Part shown: positions 1 to 11,160 of the stretch, piece after piece
How the letters are laid out: each line of letters opens with the position of its first letter
Position numbering within the stretch: position 1 is the stretch's first letter
Source of the DNA: Calliopum simillimum
Taxonomy: Eukaryota; Arthropoda; Insecta; Diptera; Lauxaniidae
DNA: 64,000 nucleotides
Direction of reading: 5' to 3'
NCBI GenBank assembly: GCA_951812925.1
Contig: OX638369.1
Span: forward strand, 23,341,329-23,405,328
Program-made: the position numbers and the translations under genes
The notes under the pieces: model-generated
Seen by the model: only the letters and a program-made list of their open reading frames with translations
What the model was told of the DNA's origin: nothing
Database searches by the model: none

Positions 1-1764
1 GGCGGACTGTTTTTTGCATGTAAGGCAATATAGTCTAAAGAACATCGGTTAAGAAATATCCAAGATTTTGAATGTTTTGTAAAACACTAATTTTTTCGAA
101 GTTAGTAATTTTTCCATCTGCCAAAATCCACAAAAAAATTTAAGAAATTTTATTTAGCCTTTTTTTTTTTGGTTTCGTACTGAAATATAACCATATACTA
201 AATTTCAGCAAAACCTGATTTATCTCTTTTTTCTGGTCCAGGCTGACAAAAATAATCAAATATCACGTCTTACCTCATTGTCAGTTGCTTACAAAGAGCC
301 CGATAACGTGTCGCGACGCGGGAACTTGTGTACAACCATTTTCTCTTTATCACCAATTAGCTGTTTCTTCTGAATCATAATTTTGACAATTGGCAATCAA
401 CTGTTCTGAAAGCGTGGTGGTTACACAGAATAATGGTCCAATTTTTGGTCTAAATATCCGTCAAGTGGTTACGGGATCGGTTGTCAAACACGTCTGGAAG
501 TAACTATTCTACAACTGTTTGCTTGCTTAAATCCTGAGTATCAAATCAATTCAAGGCTTATCTGACTATAAATTCATGTTTTATTTTAAACTTAAGTTAT
601 TTAGGTCTTAAAAAACTATAATAATGCTAAGCCACTGATGTGGACGCAAAGAAGAGTCGTCAATTTGAGTCCTCACAATAGTTATTTATAATAACATTTC
701 TTATAAATAAATAAATGTAAAAATTATTGTCCCCTACTTTTGTGTGTTAATAATTAACATAGTTCTAAGTAACTTCCCATGTTCTATGCATTAAATTGGC
801 AACATTCAACATTCAAATGTGTCCTTTCAAAGTCAAAGTGTATTCTGCAATTCTATACACATACCAACACGCACACACGCAATTAGTCACATGAGCCGTG
901 GGCAAATTAATGTAAGGAAGTTATGTTAATGCAAAAAGGAGCAGCGCCGGAAAGAGTTGGGCGACCACACATTCAGCAGTGTGGGCACAAAAGTTAACCG
1001 AGGCATGGATGGCAATGCATGAATTTCAATTGTTACAAATTAGCTACGTCATTGTAACCAGAACGGTTGAATGTAAAAGCATTGTAATGATGTAAAGAAA
1101 TATCATATAAGAAGTATGTATAAAAAAATTATGTAAATTGGCTAAGACATCAAGTAAAAGTTGTAGGCAAACAAAAAAAAAAAAAAAAAAAATCCTTGAA
1201 ACCAAACTAAAATGCCAAATTTAACCAACAAGAGCCTCATTGTTGTTGTTGTTTTCGTCGTCGTCTTTTTAACCATGCGTCAAATAAATAACAATGTCAC
1301 AGTCACGCAGTTCCACATACACACATACGCACGCACTTTACAACTACTAACGAATTCTCTTTGATTTTGTATTCAAAATGCCTTCAGGATAATAAGAAAA
1401 AAGTCAAGTTGAAGTTGTACGGAAAAGAAAAACCTAAAGTAAATAAAAGAAAAGAAAAGAAAAAAAAAGATTTATATAAAATAAATTTGTCATTTCAAGT
1501 TCTTGCGAATGTGAGTGTGGGCGTAGTTGCTTTAATTTTTGGCCAATTTCCTAGATTGTTATAAAGGGTGTTTTCATGGAAGGAAAATTAAGATATTTTT
1601 TGGAAATAAATAATTTTAAAAAAATTAATCCTAATTACTTGCTAATTTGACACAAAATTATTGAAAAAACTTACAGATAAGTGAGATTACACCCATAAAT
1701 ATCAAAAAAAACTAGTAAAGTGGTATCTTCGGCCTGGCCAAAAATTAAATACCCTACACTGCAT
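1..1764. other. non-coding, AT-rich, no gene recognised
   Basis: No convincing coding region is seen. The stretch has a poly(A) run near 1172-1190 and a short GTT/GTC trinucleotide tract near 1240-1265. The 67-codon open frame near 1361-1564 is lysine-rich, lies in A-rich sequence and matches nothing I recognise. Confidence 0.6.
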
Positions 1765-2200
1765 TTCAAGTATATTATTAGGAGAGTATAAGAACAAATT
1801 GATTATATGGGAAGTGCCACGACCTCACTTTCGAGCTTACCTTGATTTTGCATAGAGCTTGCATTTACTGTTTTGAGTGTTTGAGTAAAATTCGGTTAGG
1901 TTTTCTTAAAATATTCTTTCAGTATAGCATTTTAAAATTTTTGCTTATATGGGAGGTGCCATGCCCTCTTATCCGAGCTAACCTAGATCTTGCGCATAGC
2001 TTTCATTTATAGATCCAAGTGTTTGCGTGTAATTTGGTTAAGTTATCTCATAAAACGCTTTCCGTATAATATTTTGAAACTTTTGTTTATATGGGAGGTG
2101 CAACGCCCTCTAGTCCAAATTCGCCTAGTTTTTGCTCAGAGCTTATATTTAATTTTCCTAGTATTTATGTGTATTTTGCCTCTGTTATTGCAAATAATGC
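1765..2200. repeat. tandem repeat, about 142-bp unit, about three degenerate copies
   Basis: The phrase ATATGGGA(A/G)GTGC recurs at about 1805, 1947 and 2089, which gives a period of about 142 bp. Each copy is followed by a similar tail (CCTC, then a GAGCT- or TCCAA-type stretch, then a conserved AGAGCTT/TAGCTTT segment, then CAGTATA/CGTATAA before the next copy). The units are diverged but clearly homologous. Open frames across it are by-products. Confidence 0.75.
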
Positions 2201-2204
2201 TCTT

Positions 2205-2512
2205 ATTATTGCATTTTGAATATATTTATTGTATGAGCGGTAGGCGTGTCCGTTGACCGATTTCGCTCATTTTCAATCTTCCGAGCTAGTTTTTACGATG
2301 GAGGGAGAATACCAAATTTCATTGAATTATGTTGCTCAGTTTTCCCAAAAAATGTATTTCCACACACAGCCAGCCAGACAGACGGACATGGCTATATTGA
2401 CTCAGGTGGTGACGCTGATCAAGAATATATATACTTACCCATACCTGCCACGCCTCCTTGTCTGTGTTACAGACGGAAGGACAAAGTGAATATTCCCTGG
2501 GTGTAGGGTATT
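2205..2512 (+). repeat. dispersed repeat containing a CAGACGGACATGGCTA-type core
   Basis: The stretch contains CAGACAGACGGACATGGCTA (2378-2397), then a GACGCTGATCAAGAATATATATAC block, a CACGCCTCC/GTGTTACAGACGG block and GGGTGTAGGGTATT at the end. From general familiarity, this arrangement is a dispersed non-coding repeat common in higher-fly genomes. The class is not determined here. The two overlapping open frames in it (2246-2506) are not proteins I recognise. Confidence 0.5.
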
Positions 2513-2643
2513 AAAAGAATCCAAAAAAACATTCAAAAATAAAAACATCCAATAAAAAAATTATCCAGTAGTAAAATGTCCAATCGATGTCAATTGGATG
2601 TTTTTTTTGGATTTTTTTGATAATCTTTGATGAGTTTACTATT

Positions 2644-2796
2644 CCTCTCCTCTCCTCTCCTCTCCTCTCCTCTCCTCTCCTCTCCTCTCCTCTCCTCTCC
2701 TCTCCTCTCCTCTCCTCTCCTCTCCTCTCCTCTCCTCTCCTCTCCTCTCCTCTCCTCTCCTCTCCTCTCCTCTCCTCTCCTCTCCTCTCCTCTCCT
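2644..2796. repeat. (TCTCC)n microsatellite
   Basis: About 30 near-perfect copies of the pentamer are followed by degraded CCCTT units to about 2825. A 5-bp unit is open in several frames, which creates false open frames on both strands: (RGEER)n-like on minus and (LLSSP)n-like on plus. Confidence 0.97.
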
Positions 2797-3105
2797 CCCT
2801 TCCCTTCCCTTCTGTTCCCTCCCCTTAAATTAATTGTTTTGATTCTTCCTTTGAAAGAGTATAAATTAAAATAGGGTAAACTGGGGTATTTTTGAAAAAA
2901 GGGCATATTTGACTCTCCGGTTTTTGAGTGTGAATTCGATCTAGGAGCCAAAAAGTTAAATCAATTGTTTGGATTCTTCCTTAGAAAAAGAGTTTAAACT
3001 AAAATACATCGCGATACATTATTCGAAAATAAAATGACGGATAATTTCGGACCATACGGATTATGTGTGTATTAGGGATTCCAATTTTTGGACTTTTTGC
3101 GATCC

Positions 3106-3165
3106 CGGGATTTCGGGATCAGAAATTTTGAATCCCGGGATCCCGGGATTTTTCGGGATTTGTAT
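3106..3165. repeat. left subterminal CCCGGGATCCCGGGA cluster of the hAT element
   Basis: Overlapping copies of ATCCCGGGAT and TTTCGGGAT form nested palindromes right inside the left terminus. The same motif is clustered inside the right terminus, in inverted arrangement overall. Confidence 0.85.
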
Positions 3166-3426
3166 GAATTTTTTTTTCTTCCTAAATAAAACAGAATTTA
3201 GTATTAAAAATTCCTAATATTTTGTCTTATATACCCCTACTACACCCCTACAAAGATATTTTATTTAAAAAGTGTCAAAAATATTAAAGAACAATTTCTT
3301 AAAGCAGGTTCATTTAATTAAGCAATTCACGCATTTTTTTAAAAAACAAAAATTCATAAATACTGATTTACTTCAAAAACAAGCATAAAGGTACATTGCA
3401 GCACTATATGCTTAGTTAAATACATA

Positions 3427-4320
3427 TCGATACCTTAGAGCGCTATAGTCCTTTCTCCATTTTTTCAGTTATTGGGAAATGCAAAGAATACTTCAAACAG
3501 TGGTTATTTAGAATTGGCTGCGATTTTGAAAAAACTATACATGCAATAATTTTACCTTAGTATATTTTAACATAATTTTATGTTAATAACTAATTTTATT
3601 AATTTTTAACAAAATCAATTTAACAAATAATATGGAATTGCACTACTATTCAAATAAACGACACATTTAGTAAATTTTATGAGCGACTAGCATTTCCCGG
3701 TAAGCGTTGCGATACCTTCTTTTATACGGAGGGCAGAGCATTTCCAATTAAACCAATGAATGTAAATTGTTCCGATACAATTTATATTCGCACCAAAACT
3801 CATCTATGTGCACTAGATAATTTCAGAGGTATGACACTTTTTTAAGGACGTGGGACCGCCCATTTTTCCCTTAGACATTATTTGTCCCGTGACTCTTAAT
3901 ACACATACCACATCTCATCCATATCCTTTAAATGATTTCAGACACATGAAAAATTATTTTTTTTCGAATCATGCAAAAACAAGAATGTTTCAAAAATTTC
4001 TGATTCTGACCTTTGGGTGAAAAAAAAATGTTTCCACTAAAAAGATGTAAAATGTCATGAAACGTGTAGAAAAGACGAAAAATTTAAAAAATTTTCCTTA
4101 AAATGTGACTTATTTGAATATTCAGAGGAGATAGCACAGTAGCGCTCTTCAAAAAGTTACAGTTTGGAGATATGATTTTTCTTAATTCTCGAATATTTCG
4201 GTGTTTTAGTGGTATTTTGACATCCCACAGAATTCCACTCGGTAAAGAAGCCCACAAGGATACCATAACTGCAAAAATCTCAAAAAGTGGAGATAGGACT
4301 ATTGCGCTCTAAGGTATTGA
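3427..4320. mobile_element. TA-flanked inverted-repeat element (MITE) nested in the hAT copy
   Basis: The left end TCGATACCTTAGAGCGC (3427 on) and the reverse complement of the right end (TCAATACCTTAGAGCGC, ending 4320) match over about 39 bp with roughly four mismatches. A TA lies just outside each end (3425-3426, 4321-4322), consistent with Tc1/mariner-type target duplication. No transposase was found inside the 894 bp. The nesting shows it inserted after the hAT copy. Confidence 0.7.
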
Positions 4321-4408
4321 TATATAAAATATCATACATATTTAATTATATAAAATAGTGAGATCAAAGTTTTAACAAGTGTTGGACTTGGAAGAATTAA
4401 TTTTTGTT

Positions 4409-4960
4409 TTAATCAGCTTTATTATTATTAAAATATGATTTTAGGAAAATTAAAGCATTTATTATTTTATCATCCAATTTAGATCTAAATTTATTACGTA
4501 TATAACCTCCACACGAAAAGCATCTTTCTGATTCAACACTTGTTGGTTGTATTGAAGAAAGATAATCGAAAGTTTTCTGGAGGAAATAACCCCTATCACC
4601 ACATTACAAAATATATCAATAGCTTTCATTAAAACGTCGGATAAATTATAAGACTTTCTAGAAAACAAATTTTTTGAAGTGGCATTCAAAACTAGATTTA
4701 ATCTTTCTTTCAAGTTTATTGATGAGTTTACTTTAACTGTATGGCTATTTTCCTCAATTTCGCAAGAAATTTCAGTTTCAAATCTAGAGAGAATACGTTT
4801 TATCTCTATTTTAATGCGATTTAAAGATGGAGCTTTACAAAAGTCATTATTGGGACTTATCAAAAATGTCAGACAAAATTCTTTCCACGAGCTTAAAGCC
4901 GCTTTAGACTATCAGAGGAGTCATACAGAAACTCGTATGAGTTGTCAAATATGGCAACTC
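4409..4960 (-). pseudogene. hAT transposase C-terminal remnant
   Basis: On the minus strand, 4549 down to 4409 translates into a classic hATC dimerisation segment: SVESERCFS, then GGYIRNKFRSKLDD, then NALIFLKSYF and a stop. This matches the family pattern S-x-x-S-E-R-x-F-S then G, R-x-x-L and a final leucine-rich helix. The segment upstream, in another frame (4863-4462), carries SWKEFCLTF and SRFETEI-type sequence that fits the region preceding hATC, so at least one frameshift separates them. The zinc-finger and catalytic parts were not found. The open frame annotated from about 4863 runs out of frame through the hATC part and is misleading there. Confidence 0.75.
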
Positions 4961-5043
4961 TGATAGTGGGAATGTAAATTTATTATTGTTGGTGATTTTC
5001 GGAACATTCTAAAAATTTTTCTAACCTAAAAAACTTACAATAG

Positions 5044-5140
5044 AAATCCCGGGATTGGTAGCACTAATCCCGGGATTTTCGGGACTGCAAAAAGGCTCGA
5101 ATCCCGGGATCCCGGGGTCCCGGGATCCCGGGACTGAAAT
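5044..5140. repeat. right subterminal CCCGGGATCCCGGGA cluster of the hAT element
   Basis: Five or more copies of (A)TCCCGGGA(T/C) are packed in about 95 bp, including a run near 5100-5132 where the palindromes overlap. This high-GC patch stands out from surroundings of well over 65% AT. Confidence 0.85.
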
Positions 5141-5153
5141 CCCTAGTGTGTAT

Positions 5154-6176
5154 CCTTGATCTGATTACGCCTATTTTCAGATAAAAGTGAAATGATACCA
5201 ATTTTATCTTAGATGTCAAATATTATTGTTGTATTTCAAATATTTCCGAAGCTATATAGTATGTGGGCGTGGCCTTGACCCAATCATTTTCATCATTTAC
5301 TCAGATATCGAATTTTATTGCTTTACATTAAAAAGTTTGAAAATTATTAGTTTTACGAAACTAAACTGTTGCAAGAATACAGAAAAGTTGCCGCAGGTTA
5401 AATTTTTTGAAAAATTTTAAAACACTCATCGTTTTTCTTTATTAAAAATCTTCAATACCCTGTTTTGGAAAATTTCAACGTAGACAAAAACAAAATCAAC
5501 CATATCACAAGGACATTGACAGCAACAATGATGACGACGACGACGACGACAAAGTTATTTCTGTTGTTTTAGTTGTTGTAACACTGATTGTTGTAGCATT
5601 TGTTATTTCGTATGATTGTATGTATGTTTGTATGTTATTTTTGTCGTTAACGTTGTTGTTGCTGTTGTTGTTGTTACAGTTGTTGTCATTGCCATTATTG
5701 TCATTGTAGTCATTGCTATTTTTGTTGTTGCTGCTGTCGCTGTCGTCGTCGTCATCATGAAATTCAAACAAAAACGAATTGAATTCAAATTATGTAAATG
5801 TTTGTTAAGCACTGTTTGGATTTTAGTGGGTGTGGTACAATTTGCCTTTAGTTGTTTTCTTTTCTCATGATTGAAATGAAGGATGAAGGGATGTCCTTGC
5901 TCTTGCAAAAGTGTATGTCTGTAGAATTCTAATGCTGGATTATGGCGTATTTATATATGGCGTTTTTTTCCAACATCAATACGACGCACATATGTGAATA
6001 TGTAATAATACATTCGTTCGTTCACATACACATACATATCATACACTTCAATCCACAAAATAGTTTAAGTATTTAGTTAAAATTGTAGACCAGTACGAAT
6101 ATTTCAAAAGTTATTTTGATTCGATGACAAGAACGCGAATTTCCCCATTCTGTTGTTGGAAATTGTCTAAAGCGAA
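5154..6176. other. non-coding; trinucleotide-rich
   Basis: GAC/GTC triplets lie at about 5524-5550 and long GTT/GTC triplet runs at about 5640-5755. These produce false poly-valine, poly-threonine and poly-asparagine frames on both strands. No gene is recognised. Confidence 0.7.
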
Positions 6177-6432
6177 TATATCTGTGCAAAGATGGCAAAA
6201 CTAGTTATTGAGCATTTTTTGTGAAAATGAGCTATGCAGTCCAAGGTACTATTCTCGGTCAGATCTATAAGCTGGGAAAACCAGATTTCCTCCAGAACTT
6301 GTAGTTCCTTATTAAAATAACTTGAAAAATCGGATATTTCGATTTTTTCATGTCAACAAAAAATTTAAATTTGCTCTCCTAAAAAATTATGATAACACGT
6401 GATAGTAGTTTTGCCATCTTTGCACAGATATA
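6177..6432. mobile_element. short MITE with about 28-bp inverted ends
   Basis: The left end TATATCTGTGCAAAGATGGC (from 6177) and right end GCCATCTTTGCACAGATATA (to 6432) are perfect inverted copies over about 27 bp, continuing into AAAACTA/TAGTTTT. TA at each end fits a TA target duplication. The 252-bp interior has no coding capacity. Confidence 0.8.
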
Positions 6433-6479
6433 ATTATTTTAGAGAATCAACGTAATATAGTATCTACTTAAATAATTGT

Positions 6480-6730
6480 TTCCACAAAAATCTTTAAAAA
6501 GTCATAAAATGCGTAGAAAACAGGAAAAAACGAAAAAAAAAAAAAAAATTTTTATTTTTGGTCGCGACATGCAATGGGGGACCTTTGGGTGAAAAAAATT
6601 TGTTCCCACTAAAATCCTTAAAAAATTTACAAAATGCCGTACAAAGTCATAAAACGCGCAGAAAACATAAAAGAAACGTAAAAAAATTTTTCAAAATTTG
6701 TTGGTTTCGATATCCCTTGGGTGAAAAAAG
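6480..6730. repeat. dispersed repeat, copy A (GGGTGAAAAAA...CCACTAAAAT family)
   Basis: Two adjacent degenerate units contain CTTTGGGTGAAAAAA, CCCACTAAAAT, GTCATAAAACGCG, AGAAAACA and GGT(C/T)GCGACAT-type phrases. The same phrases recur at about 4010-4090 (inside the MITE in the hAT) and at about 58680-58840, so this is a dispersed family. Confidence 0.6.
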
Positions 6731-8599
6731 AAAATTCGAAGAAAATTATTTGCTTAGTAATCGGTTATATAACAAAAATTGTTTTTTCTGTTTAATGATA
6801 TCAATTCCATACCATTAAGTAAATTTTCCGTGAAATCGGAGCCCAATTTTAGTAGTGCCATCCAGTTCATATTATGATTTCTTTTGCTCTTAAATAGACT
6901 TGCACCAGTATTGAAATGAACTACACATTTATATAAGTATATTAAACTGTTGCAAAAAAACATTTTGAAAACTATCGACTACGCACAAAAATCTGACAAA
7001 ATCAGGAAGTTAGCTGAGATTTATTAAAAGATTTTTTTCAAATCTTCCATTTCTCACAGGGTTAATTCGAATGACTTTATGCATATGTAGGTACGTTACG
7101 AGAAAGCGTTGAATATGTTCGTTTATTGTTTGGCTTTAGCAATTTAAAGTTTATTTTAGGTATCTTCTTTGAAAGTAAAGCAGTCATTTAAAATTTAAAA
7201 ACTTTACGAGTTTGTCATATGTCAATAAAAATTAATTAGATTTACATATCTACATTGGAGTTACCATCCGAAAAACCGTGTATATGTGAAACACTGAGTA
7301 GAGATATTTTTTGTTTCGTTTCGTTTTGTTTTAAAAATTTAAGTTTTCCAGATGGCGTTGTTCGTAAAAGGGTGCAAAAAATTTTTACTTTTACATTTAT
7401 TTTGCATTATCCATGACTTTTCATATTTTATCTTATTAAAGGTAACGAGCTGCTAAAAACATTAACTGGCTTGCAGTTGCTATAATTAGGCAGCGTTGTT
7501 TCCTTATTAATCTTGCACAATATAAATAAATATCCCGGTTAAATTGTAAGGATACAACCAATTTAAAAAATGTACAAAGTTTGCCTTAAGCTGCCAGTAT
7601 AGAAAGTTAAAAGCACAAAACTTGGAAGGTAAGAAAGAAATAATTAAAAAAACACAAACATTTCGCTACAAGAAAAAAGTAGCATATAAATCCTTTTTTC
7701 TTTTTTCTTACACAAAATAAATAAGTCAAATACAAGATCAAGAAAATAAAATTCCCTTTGTAATGCAACATTTAACAAAATACACTTAAACACGCATGCC
7801 CGCCGAAAGAGCAGTACTAAAGTGCACTCTGTTTGATTGAAAAATTATAGAAGGACTGATTTACGTAATTTTTAAAAGGTTATTCAAAAACTTTTCATTA
7901 TACAAAACTTTTAGATCTGATATTTAATGAAAAATAAAACTAAAATTTGAAAAATCCTTCAGCCCATAGACACATAAATTAAAAAATTTTTAAAATACTC
8001 CCGTAGAAAATAATTTGAAGAAGTCTTATTCTTAAAAAAACATTTTTGATATATAAAAATATATAGAAAATGCATTAGAAAACAAAACAAAATGATGTAA
8101 AAATATATACTTATTAAAGGTATGGTTAGAAGTTCGTTGCTATTTACAATTTTTTCATTGTAAATAGGAAAACAACTCAGTGTTCTTATTTCGACTGTTT
8201 CACATTAAACCGTTTTCGAATTGTTGCATTTCGGCTTCTTTTGTTAGTGAAAAAAGTCTAAGGTCACAAATTTAAACTTTTTGTACGGCATCGGTCAAAG
8301 AAAGCACTACACTTTTAATATGCGTATTTTTTTTTTTTTGCAGGGAATTTTCACAAGCGACTGACTACAAGCAGATCTTATCAAATTTGTAAAAATTAGA
8401 AAAGTTTCAAGGTAAAGCCTGATAAACAAGATTATGGCTATTCGAGTCGATTCAAAAATGCAATTACACTTTTTCCTGGAACTGCGTCATCATCTTTCTG
8501 ATATATGAACCATTCTGACCTCAGATTTGGATTGAGAGTGGAAAAATACATAAGAGTACATGCTCGTATGTCTAGTAAACTGATGTTTAAAAAGCATTT
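6731..8599. other. non-coding, AT-rich, no gene recognised
   Basis: No open frame here has recognisable protein similarity. Homopolymer runs are common (for example T at 8330-8340). Short open frames at 6754-6963 and 8438-8635 look accidental. Confidence 0.55.
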
Positions 8600-8765
8600 T
8601 ACGATTAAGCCCAAAAGTCTGAAAGAAGATGTCAAAAAAGTGAGCTGAGATTTATTAAAATTTTTTTGAAGGTCATTTAGAGGTCGCCTTACATCATTTT
8701 ATGCATAATCTCGGGTTGATGCAGTTTTTATTTTATAACGATCTCAAAAATTCTCGGCATGAGTT
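8600..8765 (+). repeat. dispersed repeat, copy 1 (GAAGGTCATTTAGAGGTCGCC family)
   Basis: The phrases AAGATGTCAA, GAGCTGAGATTTATTAAAA, TTTTGAAGGTCATT, AGAGGTCGCC, TTTTATGCATAATCTCGG and CAGTTTTTATTTTAT are repeated in the same order on the opposite strand at about 22935-22790. A shorter match lies at about 6985-7040. Confidence 0.65.
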
Positions 8766-9169
8766 ATCAAATCTATACTATTTATCTAAAATTGCTTATA
8801 TGACAACCCTATGTAACGATTTGGTGCAAAATATACCGAACCGATTTCAATAACTTTTTTTTTAAAACGTTCTACCTATAAAAAGGAACAGGGTTGTATG
8901 CTTATTTTTTTAGTTTTTATAAGATTTTATAAGATAAACCTTTTTTTTTTAGTATGAAGTTGTTGAAAAAAAAAAAAATTCAAGGCTTGCATAAAAATTA
9001 TCGTTTGCATTTCAGTCGCTATAGCTTGCTGCGCCATGAGTTATGTGTTGTTGTCTTTTCCGTCTCTTTCATTATTGTTTTTTTTTTATTCTTGATGTTG
9101 TGTTGTTGATGAGAGCAAAAATGAGAGTGATTTCGTCAGTGATGCCAACTCAATATTTTCAATATTTTG

Positions 9170-10115
9170 CAATTCTTTTTGACTTTTTTCGATATTTGGA
9201 TGTTTTTCGAAACACTAGGAATTTGACCGATTTCTTCGATGTACATATTTCACTATTTTTCGAAACTTTTGATTTTGTTTCGATATATTGGATGTTTTGT
9301 TTTTGGACTTTTGTCGATTTCTTCGATGTGTTTCAATAATTTTCAAAACTTTCAGACTTTTACCGATACTGGGATGTATTTCGACATTTGTGGACTTTTA
9401 CCGATATTTGGATGTTTTTTATAAAGTTGGACTTTACCGATTTCTTCGTTGTGTTTCAATATTTTTCCAAAATTTTTTTTTTTATTTCACTATTTTTCGA
9501 AACTTTTCAACTTCTTTCGATATTTGTATTGGATGTTTTTCGATATATGTATTTGAACTGTTACCGATATATAGGATGTTTTTTGATAAAGTTGGACTTT
9601 ATCCGATATCTTCGATGTGTTTCAATGTTTTTCGAAACTATTGGACCTTTTTCTTTATATTGGATCTTTTTCGCTTTATTTGGACTTTTACTGATTTTCT
9701 TATATACAATATTTATTGATTTGAATCGTTCGCATAGAAGAACTTAGTCTTTAGCATGCCACTTATTCATAATAATAACAATCAAGTATTATTATTATTA
9801 TTTATTCGATGTTTTCCAATACTTTTGGATGTTTTTCGATATTTTTGGACCTTCAGCGATATTTTAGATGTTTTTCAATATTTTTCGGAACATTTGGACT
9901 TTGACCGATATTTAAGATGTTTTTCTATACTTTCAAACTTTTGCCGATATTTTAGATGTTTTTCGATACATTTGGGCTTAAACCGATTTCTTCGGTGTAT
10001 TCCGATACTTTTGGACATTTACCGATATTTTGGACGTTTTTCCATAAACTTGGACTCCTACCGATTTCTTTAATGTATATTTTAATATTTTGCGATACTT
10101 TTGGAATTTTACCGA
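9170..10115 (+). repeat. degenerate minisatellite (TTTTGGACTTTTACCGATTT... family)
   Basis: Variants of TTGGACTTTTACCGATAT, TTGGATGTTTTTCGATA and TTCTTCGATGTGTTTCAATA alternate for about 950 bp, interrupted only at about 9720-9800. Units of roughly 35-50 bp vary in length. Because the unit has few stops it stays open in several plus-strand frames, giving phenylalanine/tyrosine/aspartate-rich false ORFs (for example 9288-9719 and 9756-10073) with repeated RYLDVF-like words. Confidence 0.85.
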
Positions 10116-10254
10116 TAAAATGAATATATCGGAGCATCTGTTTGTGGCACATTGTTTTAAAAAATAAAAAGAAGTTTTCGTTATTAGCTTTTTAGTGCAA
10201 TCTGACTTTTTATTAAAACCCGTGCAAAGCCGGGTAAAACAGCTAGTAGTATAT

Positions 10255-10420
10255 AAAATTTTTCGTCCTGAACAAAGTTATGCTTTTTCAAAAAATATTA
10301 TCTGGAAGACCCATACGAATAGGATATAATGAGTTAAAACGTTATAGAGAATTGTTTCTTGCGTGATTTCATGATGACTTTGGAACAAAAGCTTTTAATT
10401 AATATGAAAATTTAAAAATT
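10255..10420. repeat. copy of the hairpin MITE family (GACCCATA...GGATATAATG)
   Basis: GAAGACCCATACGAATAGGATATAATGAGTTAAAACG, then an AATTGTTTCTTGCGTGATTTCATGA-like block, matches the copies at 22.5 kb and 48.8 kb in order. The ends are not clear here, so this is probably a fragment. Confidence 0.55.
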
Positions 10421-10639
10421 TATAGGTTTTTGTGGATGCCCTTCAAAAATTAAAAAAAACTTTGCTCACTTTTTTTAATCATAGAATTTCGGAAAATTTA
10501 TTTTTTTTTATTTTGCATCAGTCTAATGTCTTGTCAAAAGTTCATTCCAGTTTTCAATTGAAACTTCTTTAGCCGCATTAGGTATAAAATTTTAAGATCG
10601 CGATACTTTTCTTCGATACTAAACAAGCTATTTTGAATA

Positions 10640-11160
10640 CCGTGAATTGATAGTTTCTTGGGACACCCAAAGGCTTCATAGTCAACACGAAAATATTTAG
10701 ACATTCTAGAAAGAAAACTTTTATGGAGGACTATCAATTAGTAATTGTTTTCTGGAACACCCAAAGATCACCCAAAAATTAAGAATATTTCGTTATACAA
10801 GATGAAAAATTTCTATGGCGGACTTTCAAGAAGCCTTAATTGAATGTTTCCTGGGACAACAGAAGGTTTTTGTAGGTCTCTCGAAGGATTTATAGTCAAA
10901 ATGAGGAATATTTTGAAATACTAGCTGAAAAACATCTATGGTGGACTATCGACTAGCTATAATTGATTGATTACCTGGAACTTCCAAAGGTTTGTGAATA
11001 TCATCCGAAGGATAGTCAAAATGACGAATATCTTGGTTTACTAGAGTTAGATACCAGAAGATTTCTAGCTATACTAGAGGAAAAACATATACGGCAGAGT
11101 GTCAATAAACCTTAATTGAATATTTCTTAGGACACCCGAAAATATTTGGAAACATGATAT
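10640..11160. repeat. degenerate tandem repeat, unit about 95-150 bp, about five copies
   Basis: The phrase (T)TTCTTGGGACACCCAAAGG and its variants recurs at about 10650, 10745, 10843, 10968 and 11120. Each is followed by ATAGTCAA..ACGAA-ATATTT and A-AAACAT-TATGGCGGACT-TCAA-type segments. Confidence 0.65.

Larger units (their letters stand above)
3065..5153 (-). mobile_element. hAT-superfamily DNA transposon, complete ends, degenerate
   Basis: The element spans 3073-5145 (2,073 bp). An exact 8-bp direct duplication GTGTGTAT lies immediately outside both ends (3065-3072 and 5146-5153), the length expected for hAT insertion. The ends are short inverted repeats, TAGGGATT on the left and AATCCCTA on the right. 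Just inside both ends are clusters of the palindrome ATCCCGGGAT and its variants, probably subterminal transposase-binding sites. The interior encodes the end of a hAT transposase on the minus strand (4409-4960). A second inverted-repeat element sits inside at 3427-4320. The coding region is broken, so the copy is not autonomous. Confidence 0.88.

Noticed and set aside
2511..2951. Open frames of 146, 95 and 68 codons over the (TCTCC)n tract
   Set aside because: A 5-bp repeat without stops is open in several frames on both strands; the predicted proteins are pure (RGEER)n or (LLSSP)n.
5505..5908. Threonine-, asparagine- and valine-rich frames
   Set aside because: They come from triplet repeats (GTT/GTC/GAC) and overlap one another on both strands.
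9043..10073. Several 90-140-codon F/Y/D-rich frames as a possible membrane protein
   Set aside because: They overlap in different frames over the same minisatellite, so at most one could be real and none has non-repeat sequence.
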